Shown here piece by piece: positions 1-11,940 of a DNA stretch of 64,000 nt (positions are counted from its first letter, which is position 1; each line of letters opens with the position of its first letter). The DNA is from Nageia nagi (taxonomy: Eukaryota; Pinophyta). The stretch is from assembly GCA_050084985.1 (NCBI GenBank), contig JBITNC010000002.1, positions 5,022,001-5,086,000 on the forward strand. Reading direction: 5' to 3'. The position numbers were made by a program, and so were the translations under genes. The notes under the pieces were generated by a model that made no database searches, was not told where the DNA came from, and worked only from the letters and a program-made list of their open reading frames with translations.

Positions 1-2491
1 TCTTCTGACCGAATGAAAGCATTCTTCTTGAACAAAGTCTTGATCAAGGTTGCAATCTTTTCATATTCTTTCACAAACTTATGATAGTACCCTATCAATA
101 TGAGGAAGCCCTGAAGCCTTTTAAAGACTTGGGAAGAGGCCAAGTTTACATATCCTCAATATTCAATGGGCCCACATTAACACTTTTTTCTGAAATAATA
201 TGCCCAAGGTACTCGAGCTCTTATCATCCAAAGGAACATTTAGAGTGCTTGGCATACAACTAGTTTTCTTGGAGGAGTTGCAAGGTATGATGTAGTTGGG
301 ACAAGTGATCCTCCCAAGTCTTACTATAGATCAAATTATCATCAAAGAAAATTAAAATAAACTTTTGAAGATAACGGAAGAATTGTTGGTTCATTAAGCT
401 TTAGAAGGTGGAAGGAGCATTAGTAAGGCTAAATGGCATTATTAGGAACTCATAGTGGCCTTCATGTGTGCAAAAAGCAATTTTTGGGATGTCTTCTTCA
501 CAAATATTGATTTGATGGTACTTGGATCAAAGATCCAATTTGGAAAAATATTTGGCACCATGTAATCCATCCAATAGTTCATCAATAAAAGGAATGGGAA
601 ACTTATCCTTTATGGTAATTTTATTTAGAGCTTAAAAGTTGATGTATATATGCCACAATTCATCTTTCTTACAAACCAATAAAATAGGATAAGAGTAAGG
701 AATCACATTGGGGCGAATGATGTCTGCTTCTAACATGTCTTGAACAAGCTTCTCTATTTCATCCTTATGTAAGCATGGGTAGCAGTAAGGTCGAATGTTA
801 GGTGATTGAATCCTTAGAATTAGCTGGATTGCATGATCATGAAGGTGATAGGGGGGCAATCCATGGGGTTCCTCAAATACACCAGTATTATGAGCAAGTA
901 CCTATTGTAGTTTTTGTACTTCTCTCGATTCTTGCATAGATGGTTGAATTGAGAATAATTCTACCACCACTGCTTTACCTCCCTTCTTAAATAGCTTCTC
1001 AATGTGATGTGAAATAATAAGTTGCGATGAACCTACTTTGAGTCCTTTAAGAGTATATTTATGCCCCCAACCTTGAATTGCATCCACAACTTGAAAAAAT
1101 CCTAGGGAGTATGTCCTAATATCATCATCCATTGCATACCAAGGATCACATCACAACTGCCTAATGGTAGAACATACATATCACTTTGCATTATGTAGTC
1201 ACCCATACTAAGCCTAACATTATGACACCATCCTTTACAAGCAATTTTACCTCCATTCCTGATCATCACCTCAAAATTGTTTTGTAGGTAAATATAAGAG
1301 TGGATATTTTTTTCCATGTTAGGATCCATAAAATTATGAGTGCTTCCTGATTCAATCAATACTATCAACATTTGTCCCTTAAAATGTCCTTAATATTTCA
1401 TGGTTTGTGGTGATAAAAATCCATATAGGGCATTGTAAGAAATTTTGGGAACAACTTCAGTAGGTTGATTTGGTTCCTCTTCAATATCTACCACTGCATC
1501 CTCAAATGTGTCTTTTGGCTATTCCATAGGGGCATTTGCATCCAATAAATATAACTTTTGAGTCGCATAATGATGACCCAATGCAAATTTTTCATCATAA
1601 TTATAACAAAGACCCTTTTTCTTACGTTACTCCATCTTGGAAGGAGTCAGTCTCTTAATTGATAGGGAATGATGTGGTTTTAGACCACTTTGAGAATTTT
1701 GTAATTTTCAAGTAGGTTACTTGGTGTATTTGCGTTATGCATTGAACTTTTCCTCTACTAATTTGGCAAGTCTGATTATTATTATCATGTTGCTAGGATT
1801 GAACATTTTTATTTCCATTTGAATTTCTTCTTATAACCCACTAATGAAACATCTATGAAATAATGCTTCATCTAATCCTTTAGTACGATTAGCAAGTTTT
1901 TCAAAGTTAGTTTGGTATTCTCTTACTATAGTATTTTGGTGCGATTTAGTGAGTGCACTGGTGAAGTCTTCAAAATTATTAAGGCCAAATTTAACAAGGA
2001 GGTTCCAAGTGAAATCCCCTAGGATGGGGTGTTATTTGCCTTTTCAAACCACTAGTACCATTGGATAGCTTCATGCTTCAGATGAAAGGAGGTGAGGTTG
2101 ACCTTTTGCACTTTAGGTATCCGATTCAAGAAAAAATATTATTCTACCTGATACATCCAACTAATGAGGTCATCACATCAAATATCAAAAAATATAGTTT
2201 GATCATACATGAAAGAATAAAGGCTTGTTGAAATACTTGATTTATACTAAAGCTTTTCCCAATATGTAGTTGAGATGGACTTAATTCACTTATAGTTGAT
2301 GATGTGTTAGTAATTGTTGCTTATTGTAGGAGTTGCAAACTTTTATTGAATGCACCATAACTGGAAGTTATAGCTTCCATTGACTTTTAGATCAGGATAG
2401 TGAGGAGGTGAAAATTACCCAATAGTTCTACCATATAGTCCACTCGTTATGATAATTTCTCCATATCCAAAGATATTCTATTGTTAGCCAT
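1..2491 (-). pseudogene. Ty3-gypsy retrotransposon remnant: gag, protease and start of RT
   Basis: Read on the minus strand, the frames give in order a gag start near 2491 (MANNRISLDMEKLS), a gag stretch around 1850-1720, a zinc-knuckle-like patch near 1610-1580, a retropepsin-like domain at 1371-1102 (IESGSTHNFMD, then VILGMQWM), and reverse transcriptase from about 860 to the window edge. The RT part contains KLDL at about 520 and a catalytic FFDD box near 340. This is the normal order of a Ty3-gypsy polyprotein, which copies RNA to DNA in virus-like particles. Several in-frame stops and frame changes break it, so it is dead. RNase H, integrase and the 3' LTR would lie left of the window. 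The protease match is strong; I cannot assign a subfamily. Confidence 0.85.
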
Positions 2492-3853
2492 CTTACTATT
2501 TTAAGAAACTGTTATTTTTGGAAATTGAAAAAATGTACGGGTGATATATATCAAAATAATTAGCATGAAAAAATAATCAAAATGGGATAGCTCCCAAAAT
2601 GATGATTTTCAAAAATTTATACTCTTTTTTCTAAAAGAATGTTATCGTACCTAGCGAACTGACTTTGTCAAAATTGCCTGATTTCTCATGATTTGAAAGA
2701 TAAAAGTTTTTACCAATTTTGGGAGTTGCTAAAACTAAGGTTTAGAAAGGAGGAAATGTTGTTTCATAAATGACGATAGTTTGTACTATGAATTTTGATA
2801 CACAATGAAGAGATGGATGAATAGAAAGGCATGATACAAGAATGGCATGGTGTGGAAAGAGATCATGAACTATGGTGGAATAAAACCATGCAAATTTCTA
2901 GAAAATTTTTGATAGAGTTTTGGTTGTAAAAGGGGAAAAATATAGGTTTTCAACTTGATGCGACCTTGAAGTTCTAGCAAAATTTTGAAAATGTTTCGAC
3001 TAGAAACACCCATATCTCAACATTTTGATGCTAGATGTTAGGAATCTACAAGTTCTTAAACAAGATTTAAGCCAAATAATAGGTAAATACAAGTTTAATG
3101 TAAATCTGAATTAACAACAACAAAGAAATATGAATCATAATAGAACACGATAGCAATAGAGTAACTTTACTAAATATCAAAATGAATCACGGGCTACTTC
3201 GAGGGGGCTACCTTCATACAACTCAAACAATATATTTTCCAAGACAATTTCTATTCTTCTTCCACACATAGTTATAGTCCACCTACCCTAACCTTAATCG
3301 ATCGTTTAATATAAAATGGGGATTCACCTTAAAAATATGTCAGTCCACCTTACATTTAATATAAGTTGATAGTCTAATTAATTAACTACTATAATCTAAG
3401 TAAATGTTAGGATATGGGATCCTAACAAATCAACAATAATTTGAATTGGTTCAAATTCAGTATCAGGTGGTTTAGTTAGATATGACCATTTGGTTGAGTA
3501 TAGTGTGATTTGGATTCAATTCATAATTCAATCAAATAGGTTAAATTTTCGATGGGAAATGTCAATTTTTTGAGAAAACAATAAGGAAAAAAAGATTTAG
3601 ATAGTTTTTTATGGAAAAATTTGTATGTTGGCATGCAAAGTTAGAAGGAAATTAGAGATATTAGATTAAGATTTTAAGGTGATTCAGTATTAAGTTAGCC
3701 ATTTTGGCAGTTTTGATTAATGTTTAAATAAGAATGTCATATGACACATAATAGCATTTTGCAATTGGAAAAGTTAGAAATGGCTAGCCAAAGATTTAGA
3801 ATTTCATAAATTTAAGAAGAAATAAAAAAATTCAAAAAGTGTATTTTTAGATA
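2492..3853. other. Non-coding stretch, probable 5' UTR and LTR of the gypsy remnant
   Basis: No gene is visible. The position just upstream of the minus-strand gag start suggests the element's leader and 5' LTR. At 3406-3428 there is a short hairpin-like motif (GTTAGGAT, 4-5 nt, ATCCTAAC) that would begin TGTTAGGATC on the minus strand, a plausible LTR start. I found no convincing primer-binding site; a weak candidate lies near 2643-2655. The LTR boundaries are therefore not resolved. Confidence 0.35.
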
Positions 3854-4006
3854 AGTCCTCTTGATTAGGGGAATCATTTAGAAAGTCCTTTGATCTTGGG
3901 GACACAAAGAATTCAAGGCAACATGTAAGTCCTCTTAATTGGGGAAACTAAGTAGAAAGATAATCCTTTATTCTTAGGGCTTCAAAATAATTCAAGGTAA
4001 TAATGT
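3854..4006. repeat. Tandem repeat, about 75-bp unit, two copies
   Basis: Two adjacent diverged copies start with TAAGTCCTCTTGATTAGGGG at 3854 and TAAGTCCTCTTAATTGGGG at 3927. Both end with AATTCAAGG plus an A/T-rich tail. No coding potential was seen. Confidence 0.7.
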
Positions 4007-4016
4007 ATGATATATG

Positions 4017-4147
4017 GTTATAACATGCAATTAGATGATGCGACCAAGTTTAGATTATTTTTAATTTTTAGTTATAAAATGCAATTGAGTTGTGCAACCA
4101 AGTTCAAATTATTTTTAGTACTTACTTATAACATGCAATTGGGTGCC
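4017..4147. repeat. Tandem repeat, 53-54-bp unit, about 2.5 copies
   Basis: Units begin GGTTATAACATGCAATT at 4017, GTTATAAAATGCAATT at 4071 and CTTATAACATGCAATT at 4124. Each of the two full units also carries GCAACCAAGTT or GCGACCAAGTT. The unit differs from the repeat immediately to its left. Confidence 0.75.
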
Positions 4148-4529
4148 TTATAACACAAATCAAGTTTAACATCAAAGTGGGCATAAAACCCTATTGTATT
4201 TTAAAAAAAATGCAAAATACTACCGCTAAAGATGACACTAATGTACATGTTAGGATTAGAGTCACTTTTAACGTCATAAAAAATATGATATGGTGTTATA
4301 TTTAGCATCATATTGTATCACATATATTGTCACTTTTCATCATAATTGACGTAAACAAATATTTTTTATCAATTATAGCAGTACTTATCATCATTAAAGT
4401 TAGTTATTACATCATTGGGCATCAAGTATTGCATTAGTATTAAAGTCAGAACATAGAATTTTGGGGAAAAAATATTTTTGATTATTTTTGAAATCATACT
4501 ATTGTTTGTTTCATTTAATGAAAGGAAAT

Positions 4530-5030
4530 CCAATTTTAAAGAGTCTTTTGTGTATGTATAAACCCTATTACAAATATCCCAATTTGGTGCATGCTTTGAG
4601 CACGATAAGAAAGGTGAATTGATTTGGTTGGACCATTATCATTATTTTTTGCATTTGGTGAAAAAATGTCAATGCCTTTCAAAGAAATCCATGTCTTTAG
4701 TAACCTATAATTATCACATTCCATGAGAAGATGTCTCGTTCAATCATATAGTCAAAACCTTCACAGGCATCCACTAAACTTTTGTAGTTGACATTCATGT
4801 GGATAAGTCTATTTGAAAACAATTATGCATGGATGGACCAAATTTAAGTCTGAGGTGATTGATGAGTGAATGAAGGATATTACCCTCTAGAAGGGTATTG
4901 TTGGCGATGCAGGTCTGCAGGAGTTGAAGACATGTTGAAGAGCATAGAGAGCAATGTGCATCCATATCTATCATAAGCAAAATGGGCATTACATCCTTCA
5001 ATAAAATCCACTTTTAAAGAGTCTTTGATA
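4530..5030 (-). pseudogene. PPR protein pseudogene fragment
   Basis: Minus-strand frames read as degenerate pentatricopeptide repeats. Around 5000-4800 there is LLQTCIANNTLLEGNILHS, a typical opening of plant organellar PPR proteins. Around 4720-4690 there is ERDIFSWNVIIIGY, followed by KALTFFHQMQK and PNQFTF.IVLKACTKLGYL. Intact PPR proteins bind organellar RNA. Here stop codons and frame changes interrupt the reading within 500 bp and no full protein can be read, so this is a fragment. Other PPR fragments lie at 8009-8740 and 9939-11350 on the same strand. Confidence 0.7.
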
Positions 5031-5262
5031 AATGTATAACCATTGGATGCAGAAATAGCATCAGAATAACCTTAAAAAAAATGAGATCACACATAAACCA
5101 TGATCCAACCATTGATTAAACCATTTAATCGATGATTATACATACATCAAAGACTTTTTAAAGAGGATCTTATTGAAGGACGTAATGCTCATTTTGCTTA
5201 CTAAAAATAAAGATGCACACTGCTCCCTATGCTCTTCAACATGTCTTCAACTCCTATAGAAA
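4910..5262. repeat. Imperfect inverted repeat, about 115-bp arms, with PPR-derived sequence
   Basis: The left arm (about 4915-5030) and right arm (about 5148-5260) are reverse complements with scattered mismatches. Both carry GAGTTGAAGACATGTTGAAG in one orientation and share the CTTCAATAA and AAAGAGTCTTT blocks. The spacer is about 115 bp. The left arm belongs to the PPR fragment, so the right arm is an inverted copy of its N-terminal part. Confidence 0.7.
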
Positions 5263-7109
5263 ATAGCATCAAAAATAGCATCAAAGATAGTGTCAAAACA
5301 TGAAAAAATTACATAAAATCAATGCTTGATGTCATTATGATTCCTATTAATGCTAAAAATATCAAGACATATTTTCTCACTACTCTAGCACTAAATGACC
5401 TTTGTGTTGTAGTGGTGGTGCGATTGAGTTTCTATTCCTTTAGTACTTTGTTAAAGCATGCAATTGAATGGTGTGATCTAGTTGATGTCCTCTTTGGTAT
5501 TTGGGGCAAGTAAGTATATGGTTCTAGAATCTTCAATAATGGGGATGTACTAAGTTATTTAGTGGAACCTTCATCATGTAAAGGTATGTTGAGATACCAT
5601 GTTTCTTAGAGTTGAAAATAATATTGATAAAAGGTTTGATATCTCTTCATAATAATGCCATTGTTGGTGGGGTTCTAATGAAATATATGTTATATGAAGA
5701 TGATTTTTTTTTACATTCATACAAAGGTACATTATATTTATTTTATCTTGTACTAATGGTAGTTGCAAGATGTAGTCTATGTTATACAAAGCATATCTTT
5801 TACTTGTTGATCCTTCAAGGGAGAGTTTTCATTTTCTATTTTGGAGCTATTTATTAGTGATAGATAGAATATATATGGCTAACTCTTCAACATGGAATAA
5901 ATTTTTATGTTTATTTCATCTTAAACTAACAATAAAAATTGGATGAAATATATGTTATAGGAAGCATATCTTTTGTAAGAAAGATTTATTATGTTGAATT
6001 CATCTTGTTCTCGTATGTTTAGCAATGACATAGGTAATATATATTTAGTGATGAAAAGTATTAGCAAGTAATATATATCATATTAATTTCATTTTGATCT
6101 AACTGTGATATATTCTATATGTTGGGATACCACAATGCGTAAATGCACTATAGATAACAAGTAAGATGTAATTTTATTTATTTTTTGTTTGATGTCTTTT
6201 GAAAGGTTTTGTTCTTTGCCTTAGTGCCTCCAATTTTGAATAGGTATTCATTATAGTGACTAAGCCATATAGGGGGCATAAGATATGGGAAATATAGGGA
6301 GCTCCAAGTTTCACTATGAAGATTTAAGAGGGAAGTATTTTTGGTTTTCCTTCGAACTATATCTTTGATATTGTTAAAGATATATTCAAAGGGGGCATTT
6401 GCTAATGCATAAATTTGATTTGTATTTAATAAAATACCATATTTTAGGTATCTAAGTATTAGAGTAATTTAATTATTTATTTTTGCTATATTTATGGAAA
6501 AATATATAATTTTAATCCTTTCTATTCTTTTAATGACATGTCCAAGGAGCACTAGCTAAGGTGTCTTAGTCAACTGTGGAACCTCTCATCTATATAAGGA
6601 AGGAAGGATGTGACATTGATCATATTTAGATCTTAATAGATTCACTAATACATACTATTTATCAATGTCTCTCAACACCATCTATCAAATCTAGATTTGA
6701 TCTTTCATTGCTTACTACATTCCTTATTCATGATATTGTAGTTTAGGTTTGATAGCCTTAGAAAACAACCTTAATGACACATATAAAGGTAATGAGAGAG
6801 AATAGTCATATGACATCATACTATAATACACCAACACACTATGGTATGCCAATGCACCACATCTAATAGGAAACAAAGGTTCAAATTTGAGGAGTGAGTT
6901 GTCTAGACCTTGTTGAGACCATATCTTGGTTGCGATTTGTTCGGTATAGGTAAAAAATAAGTTTTTAGTTCATATGAATTCAAAATTGATTAGGTTAAGG
7001 TCAATATAGATATTTGGTCTCTTAAGCTATATTGTTGATAATTATGCTTTTTATTTAATATTTTATTTATTATATTTGATATTATATTAATTGAGTAAAA
7101 TTAATTTTT
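5263..7109. other. AT-rich intergenic stretch with no recognisable gene
   Basis: Short open frames exist on both strands but none shows a domain or consistent coding pattern. I see no structure beyond AT-rich simple sequence. Confidence 0.5.
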
Positions 7110-7114
7110 AGTAT

Positions 7115-7700
7115 TGTTGACACCTAATTTTGGTCACCTTAAGGTGGCCCCGCTTAGGTGTTATATTATATTGATCCTATATCCTATTATTGGTGTTATT
7201 ATTGGTCCTTTCTCATGTAATCTTTTTATTTTTATGCTTAGTACCCCAGTTTCAGTGCTATCCTTCATAAAGGGATCTTGGAGGTTATCTTGCATACATA
7301 AAGGTAAGTATTATTGCAGGGAAAGTTATCAAGATTTCAAATCTCTATAACTAGTACCACTTCAAAGTTCAAGTATTTCTTAACATTAGCTATCAATATT
7401 GGGATCTTGTTACCATGCACATATATGTTATTCCATATTTCACAATTATATGTTTGGATTGATTTGTTGATATTCTATTGTGCTTGATCCTTGGTGGCAA
7501 ACTCTACTCGATTGGATGGCTAGTGTCTGTGCTATCGTGCACATTTGCATAGCTATTTTGAACCTAGCATTCGATCTCCTATAAGTGTAAATGTTGCCCT
7601 TGTTTCTATTGTGCTCCATGGCATTCACACATCAAGGTCACTTATCTTTGAAAAGTTTCTTACTTGCATATAATCAGCTCCTCCCAGGTATGTATTCACA
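7115..7700. mobile_element. Solo LTR with perfect 5-bp target duplication
   Basis: The sequence begins TGTTGACACC and ends ATTCACA, giving the TG...CA ends of a plant LTR. It is flanked on both sides by AGTAT (7110-7114 and 7701-7705). The 586-bp length fits an LTR, and no coding frame or second LTR is present. It is therefore best explained as the product of recombination between the two LTRs of a former element. The TGTTGACACC start resembles plant gypsy LTRs. Confidence 0.75.
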
Positions 7701-8008
7701 AGTATTTGTCTTTCACTTGATCCCTTTCTCTTTAGTGCGTGTGTTCGTTTATTTTGATATTTTGACCCAATAATTTGTTATTTATTTTTATACTTATTAT
7801 TAGATTATTATTCATTTTTTGTTATTTTATTATTTATATGTTTATCTGAGTTAAATAACTAGGATAATACATAATCACATGTTAAGTGTTTTATCATAGT
7901 TTCTACTTAGGTTATCCTAGAGGTACTAAAAATACTACAAGTATCAACAACTTCCTTACTACAACAATTCCTTGCATATCCTGCAATCATTGCATTCCGT
8001 AAAATTAT

Positions 8009-8740
8009 TTATTCAAAACACATCTTGGAAAATAAAACCATTGTTTTCTTAATGATCACACATTTTGCATACATGTGTCTATTAGGGTTATTATCAGTTG
8101 CATAAAAAAGAAACCTGTATTTAATTTTTTCTCTATCAATTATAATGCCCCCCACTTTTAAAGCTATAAAATATATATATATAACCATAAGTAGAATACT
8201 AGAAAAGATTAATTTGTTTGGTAGAACACCACTTCCATTTTGTTTTATTTGGTGGAAGAGGGTCAATGCCTCCTTAGAAATCCCTTGTTTTCTATAAGAT
8301 GCAACCATGAAATTCTAAGAAAGTACATCTCTTTCATCTATTGCAATACCTCAAAAATCTATAGAGCGTCTTCATGAAGCCCAATCTTGGATCACAAGAA
8401 GCTCTTAGCTTTTCAAAGGAAACCCGTTATCATGATATCCATCCATGAACAATATTTATTGATGTTTTCATAATCATGTTACTCCTGGTTTTCTTTTTTT
8501 TTGTATAGGAATTGTTAATGATAATTTAAAAGTAATTTTATGCATTAGGTTCTTCTAATAATAAATGTACAATGTAAATGGTTAGTGAATTTAGAGATAA
8601 ATAGCCCTTCCATTCTCTCTTATTCAATTTCATAACACTAATTTGAATTTCCATGCTCCATTTTAGAGATGCAAAAGTTGTACATACAACTAGAATGCTT
8701 GCAACAGAGAAGAGTTGCATATACCTTGAGATGTTTAATA
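8009..8740 (-). pseudogene. PPR protein pseudogene fragment
   Basis: The minus strand reads VASILVVCTTFASLKWSMEI near 8710-8650 and MVASYRKQGISKEALTLFHQ at 8308. Near 8080 it reads RHMYAKCVIIKKTMVLFSKM, a match to the MYAKCG...A...FD.M signature of PLS-type plant PPR proteins. Frames switch and stops interrupt it. A related fragment at 9939-11350 contains the near-equivalent SLVVCVTFVDLKWGMDI, so the two derive from related genes. Confidence 0.75.
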
Positions 8741-9059
8741 GCTACTTTGAACTCTCTATTAGTCTTCTTTATTTTTTAAACTAGCTATCATATCATGATG
8801 CCAACATTCTAATTTTAGGACTCTCTAAAATAGCAAGGGATGTGTTGTGTTTATGTGTGTCCTCTACAGATTTCCCCTTAAGGGAATGGTAGATATTGGA
8901 TGTGTGATTGATGAATGGTTTTAGCATTTCAAAATATAATAGAGGAGAAGAATACCAAGAACATATAGTCAAATAAGATAATAAGCCAAACTATTAGTAT
9001 CATAGAAAGATTTTGGAACCTTTATGAATGTTTCTCTAAGCCTAGGGTAATTGCACTCC

Positions 9060-9160
9060 AAAATTCAATATCCTATAAAGCCACAATCTCTACATCACTT
9101 CTAACATCCTTTGGTGTCTAATGATTCTCTAGATCTCGAGGGTGACTATCCAAGTAATCT
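9060..9160 (-). pseudogene. Short PPR-associated repeat segment
   Basis: The block CAAAATTCAATATCCTATAA...CCACAATCTCTACATCACTTCTAA at about 9056-9105 recurs in diverged form at about 10475-10520 within the other PPR fragment. This supports an old direct duplication of a PPR-containing stretch. No reading frame is preserved. Confidence 0.45.
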
Positions 9161-9938
9161 ATAGTAGGGAGGCTCCATGATCTCATATGCATATATTAAT
9201 TCCTATAATGGAATTAAGTTGAAATTATGCATATTGTTACTTTAATGAATCTGAGTTATAATTATCTTTACAATAATTTGTAAAGAGGTGTGCCTAGACT
9301 CATGCACAACATATGTGATTATTCACGAAAGAGGATTATTTATTTGTGCCTTGATTGCTTGATTATGAGAAACCCATCACTTAAGAAAGATTTAAGGCAT
9401 CTTGAAGGTACAATGGACAACCAAGCTAGGAGTGAGGTGAATAAGTATCCTAAGCATGAGGTTGACTAGTTAGATATAAGAAGGTACTTTGGTTAGATAA
9501 AAAAAATAAAAGAGAGAGAAAATGCAAGTGTTGTTAGGGCATATGATTAAAATTCTAATTATACATGCATGTCATAATGTATTGAAATGAAGGTTTATTA
9601 TGTTGAAATTGATATTTCATGTTTGACTCTTAGTCCTAGTCCTTAGAAACAATACTTGATTTACATAAACGGATATTTATGTATTTGAAAAAAGTCCCTA
9701 GATACCCGCTTGCCACATCTTTGATGGTTAGGGTAAGTAGGGATGTTGAGACATATGCCCATTATATAGAGGGATCAGGTTATCCATCATTCCATTCTCA
9801 CAAAAAACATCCTTTAGTTAATAAAAGCAAGATTTCAAATGAGCAAAGGGTTAAATATTATTTTTATCAATCCAATTCTTAAGATCATATCCTAAAATAT
9901 ATGAGCATTTTGTAAACCCAAGCAATATGGAGAATTAG

Positions 9939-11350
9939 CTAGGGTTTTTGATACATCTTGGAGATCAATTTGAGCAACCTTGCATGAAGGTTACTTAATC
10001 CATGGTCAACCATGAAGTGAGGTAAAATTATTTCGATTGCTATTATTATCATATTTGCATATGTTTTGGAGTTATGTCTTATAGCTTTACACCATTTTGG
10101 AAGCTTCACGTATCCATCATTGGAGCATTCTTGGATGAAAAGGTAATTTCTTATCTCTACTAAGGTATATTTCATCTACTTCACCTCCTTAACTTCATTG
10201 GCATAATCATTTCATTGGCAATTTCTAATTTCTTACTATGGTGGAAAATATTTTATTCCTTCTCTTCCTCTTTGACATCTTGTAGAACAAATTTTGTATG
10301 AGGCATATATCCTATTGCTTTCATCACCACAGAAAAGATCTCCATACAATCTCCAATAGCAAAGGCACAAGCGCAAGTAATGCTTGCTTTATAGAATGAA
10401 AATGGCAAGTATCAAAATTTGCAATAAATTCCCTATCATACTCTTCTTGAATTGATATCGTAAATTGCAATAAATTCAATAGCTTGCAAAGCCACAACCT
10501 CTATATCACTTCTAATAGCCTTTGTTTTGATCCTCAAGATTTCTTCCATGTAAGGTGTAAGTTTTTCATAATAGATTAAATAAATTCAACCAATGCATTC
10601 AAATGCACTTTGCCTTATGTTGGTATCTATGGAAAATATTTTTTCATAAATAACATGCATAATGTACTTCCATTGTGGGTGTAATATGATAATAATCATT
10701 CATGGATTTGAAGTATTGATATCTCTCTGTCATTAGATTTGCATGGTTGCATGTAGATAATACACTAATAAATGTAAATATCATTTGGATTATTGCACAC
10801 ATATTCCATTTGTTCAAATAGTTTGATGGCTTCCTTACTATAACCATTCCTTGAATACCCTACAATCATTATAGTCCATGAGATGGTTTGTTCATAATGC
10901 ATCAAATAAAACCCTTATCATCTTAATGCTTCTACATTTTGTGTACATATCTATCAAGGCTATTATCACAATTGCATGATAAAGAAATCCACATCTACTT
11001 ATTCTTCCATGAATGTCCATACCCCATTTTAAATCTACAAAAGTTACACATACAACCAAACTATTTGCAACAATTGTTGAATCTAGTGTGGAACCAATGA
11101 ATTATATTTTCTAAAAATACTTGAGAGCCTCTAAACCATGCTCGTTTTGTGCATATCATATGATCATTGCATTCCATGAGATTGTATCTCTCTACTGCAT
11201 TTCCCTAAAAAGATTTTTAGCTTTCCTTAAGAGACCCAATTTGAGAATATCTCGTAATCATTACAATCCATGAGATGATGTCTCTTTGTTGCATTTTGTC
11301 AAATAATATGTTCCCAAACTTAGCATACATATCTATCAAAACATTCGACA
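9939..11350 (-). pseudogene. PPR protein pseudogene, several degenerate repeats
   Basis: Several PPR-like blocks follow one another on the minus strand. Near 11330-11230 is VLIDMYAKFGNI followed by LFDKMQQRDIISWIVMITRY. Near 11190-11100 is RDTISWNAMII and YAQNEHGLEALKYF. Near 11050-10890 is SLVVCVTFVDLKWGMDIHGR and IALIDMYTKCRSIKM. At 10847-10644 is FTFISVLSTCNHANLMTERY. The alternation of SW.AMI, DMYAKCG and TF..VL.AC motifs is the plant P/L/S PPR pattern. Stops and frameshifts separate the blocks, and no start or C-terminal E/DYW region is seen. Confidence 0.8.
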
Positions 11351-11637
11351 TCAAAAGTGGTTTTTTATAAATTTTTTCAAAAAAGTAATAATATGATAAT
11401 AGTATAAAACCATCTTAGGGTATTTTAGGACAATTATAAACCATCATAATAAACCCTAAGAGGGCAATTTATAACTACCATAAAAGAACCTAGCACAATG
11501 GTTTTAAACTTTCCTCATAAGGTTAAAGTAAGGTAATTTTTCATGATGATTTTTAATTGTGTGCCAACTTTTTAAAAATACCTTCATACACAACAGTTGA
11601 ATAACCATAGTTAAAGGTCTTTTACAATGGTTTAGAA

Positions 11638-11940
11638 CTATCGTGAAAGACCTTTTTTAGTGTAGTGTCGAAATTGGACAATTACTTGTTCATGTAATTT
11701 CATGAAAAGGAATATGACATATATTCTAGGGATCCCTAGGCTCTCAAGCCTTTGGAATATGAGATATCTAGGGACAATATCAAAGGCTTTACGAAAGTCA
11801 ATAAAATAACAATAAAATTTCCGTTTATAGGCTTTACGAAAGTCAATACAGTAGTTTCTATGAAAGAAAGCTTGACCAAATGCATGAAGATTATGCATTT
11901 CAACACTAGATATGAACACATCAAGAGTCATAGCAACTCT
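11638..11940 (-). pseudogene. LINE reverse transcriptase fragment
   Basis: The minus frame contains YFIDFRKAFDIVPRYLIFQR followed by LESLGIP. This is the RT block with the first catalytic aspartate of non-LTR retrotransposons (IDFRKAFD.V). The upstream part holds a partial duplicate (CIDFRKAYK) because a 44-bp unit containing GGCTTTACGAAAGTCAATA occurs twice, at about 11787 and 11831. The frame ends within 100 codons, so only a fragment remains. Confidence 0.75.
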
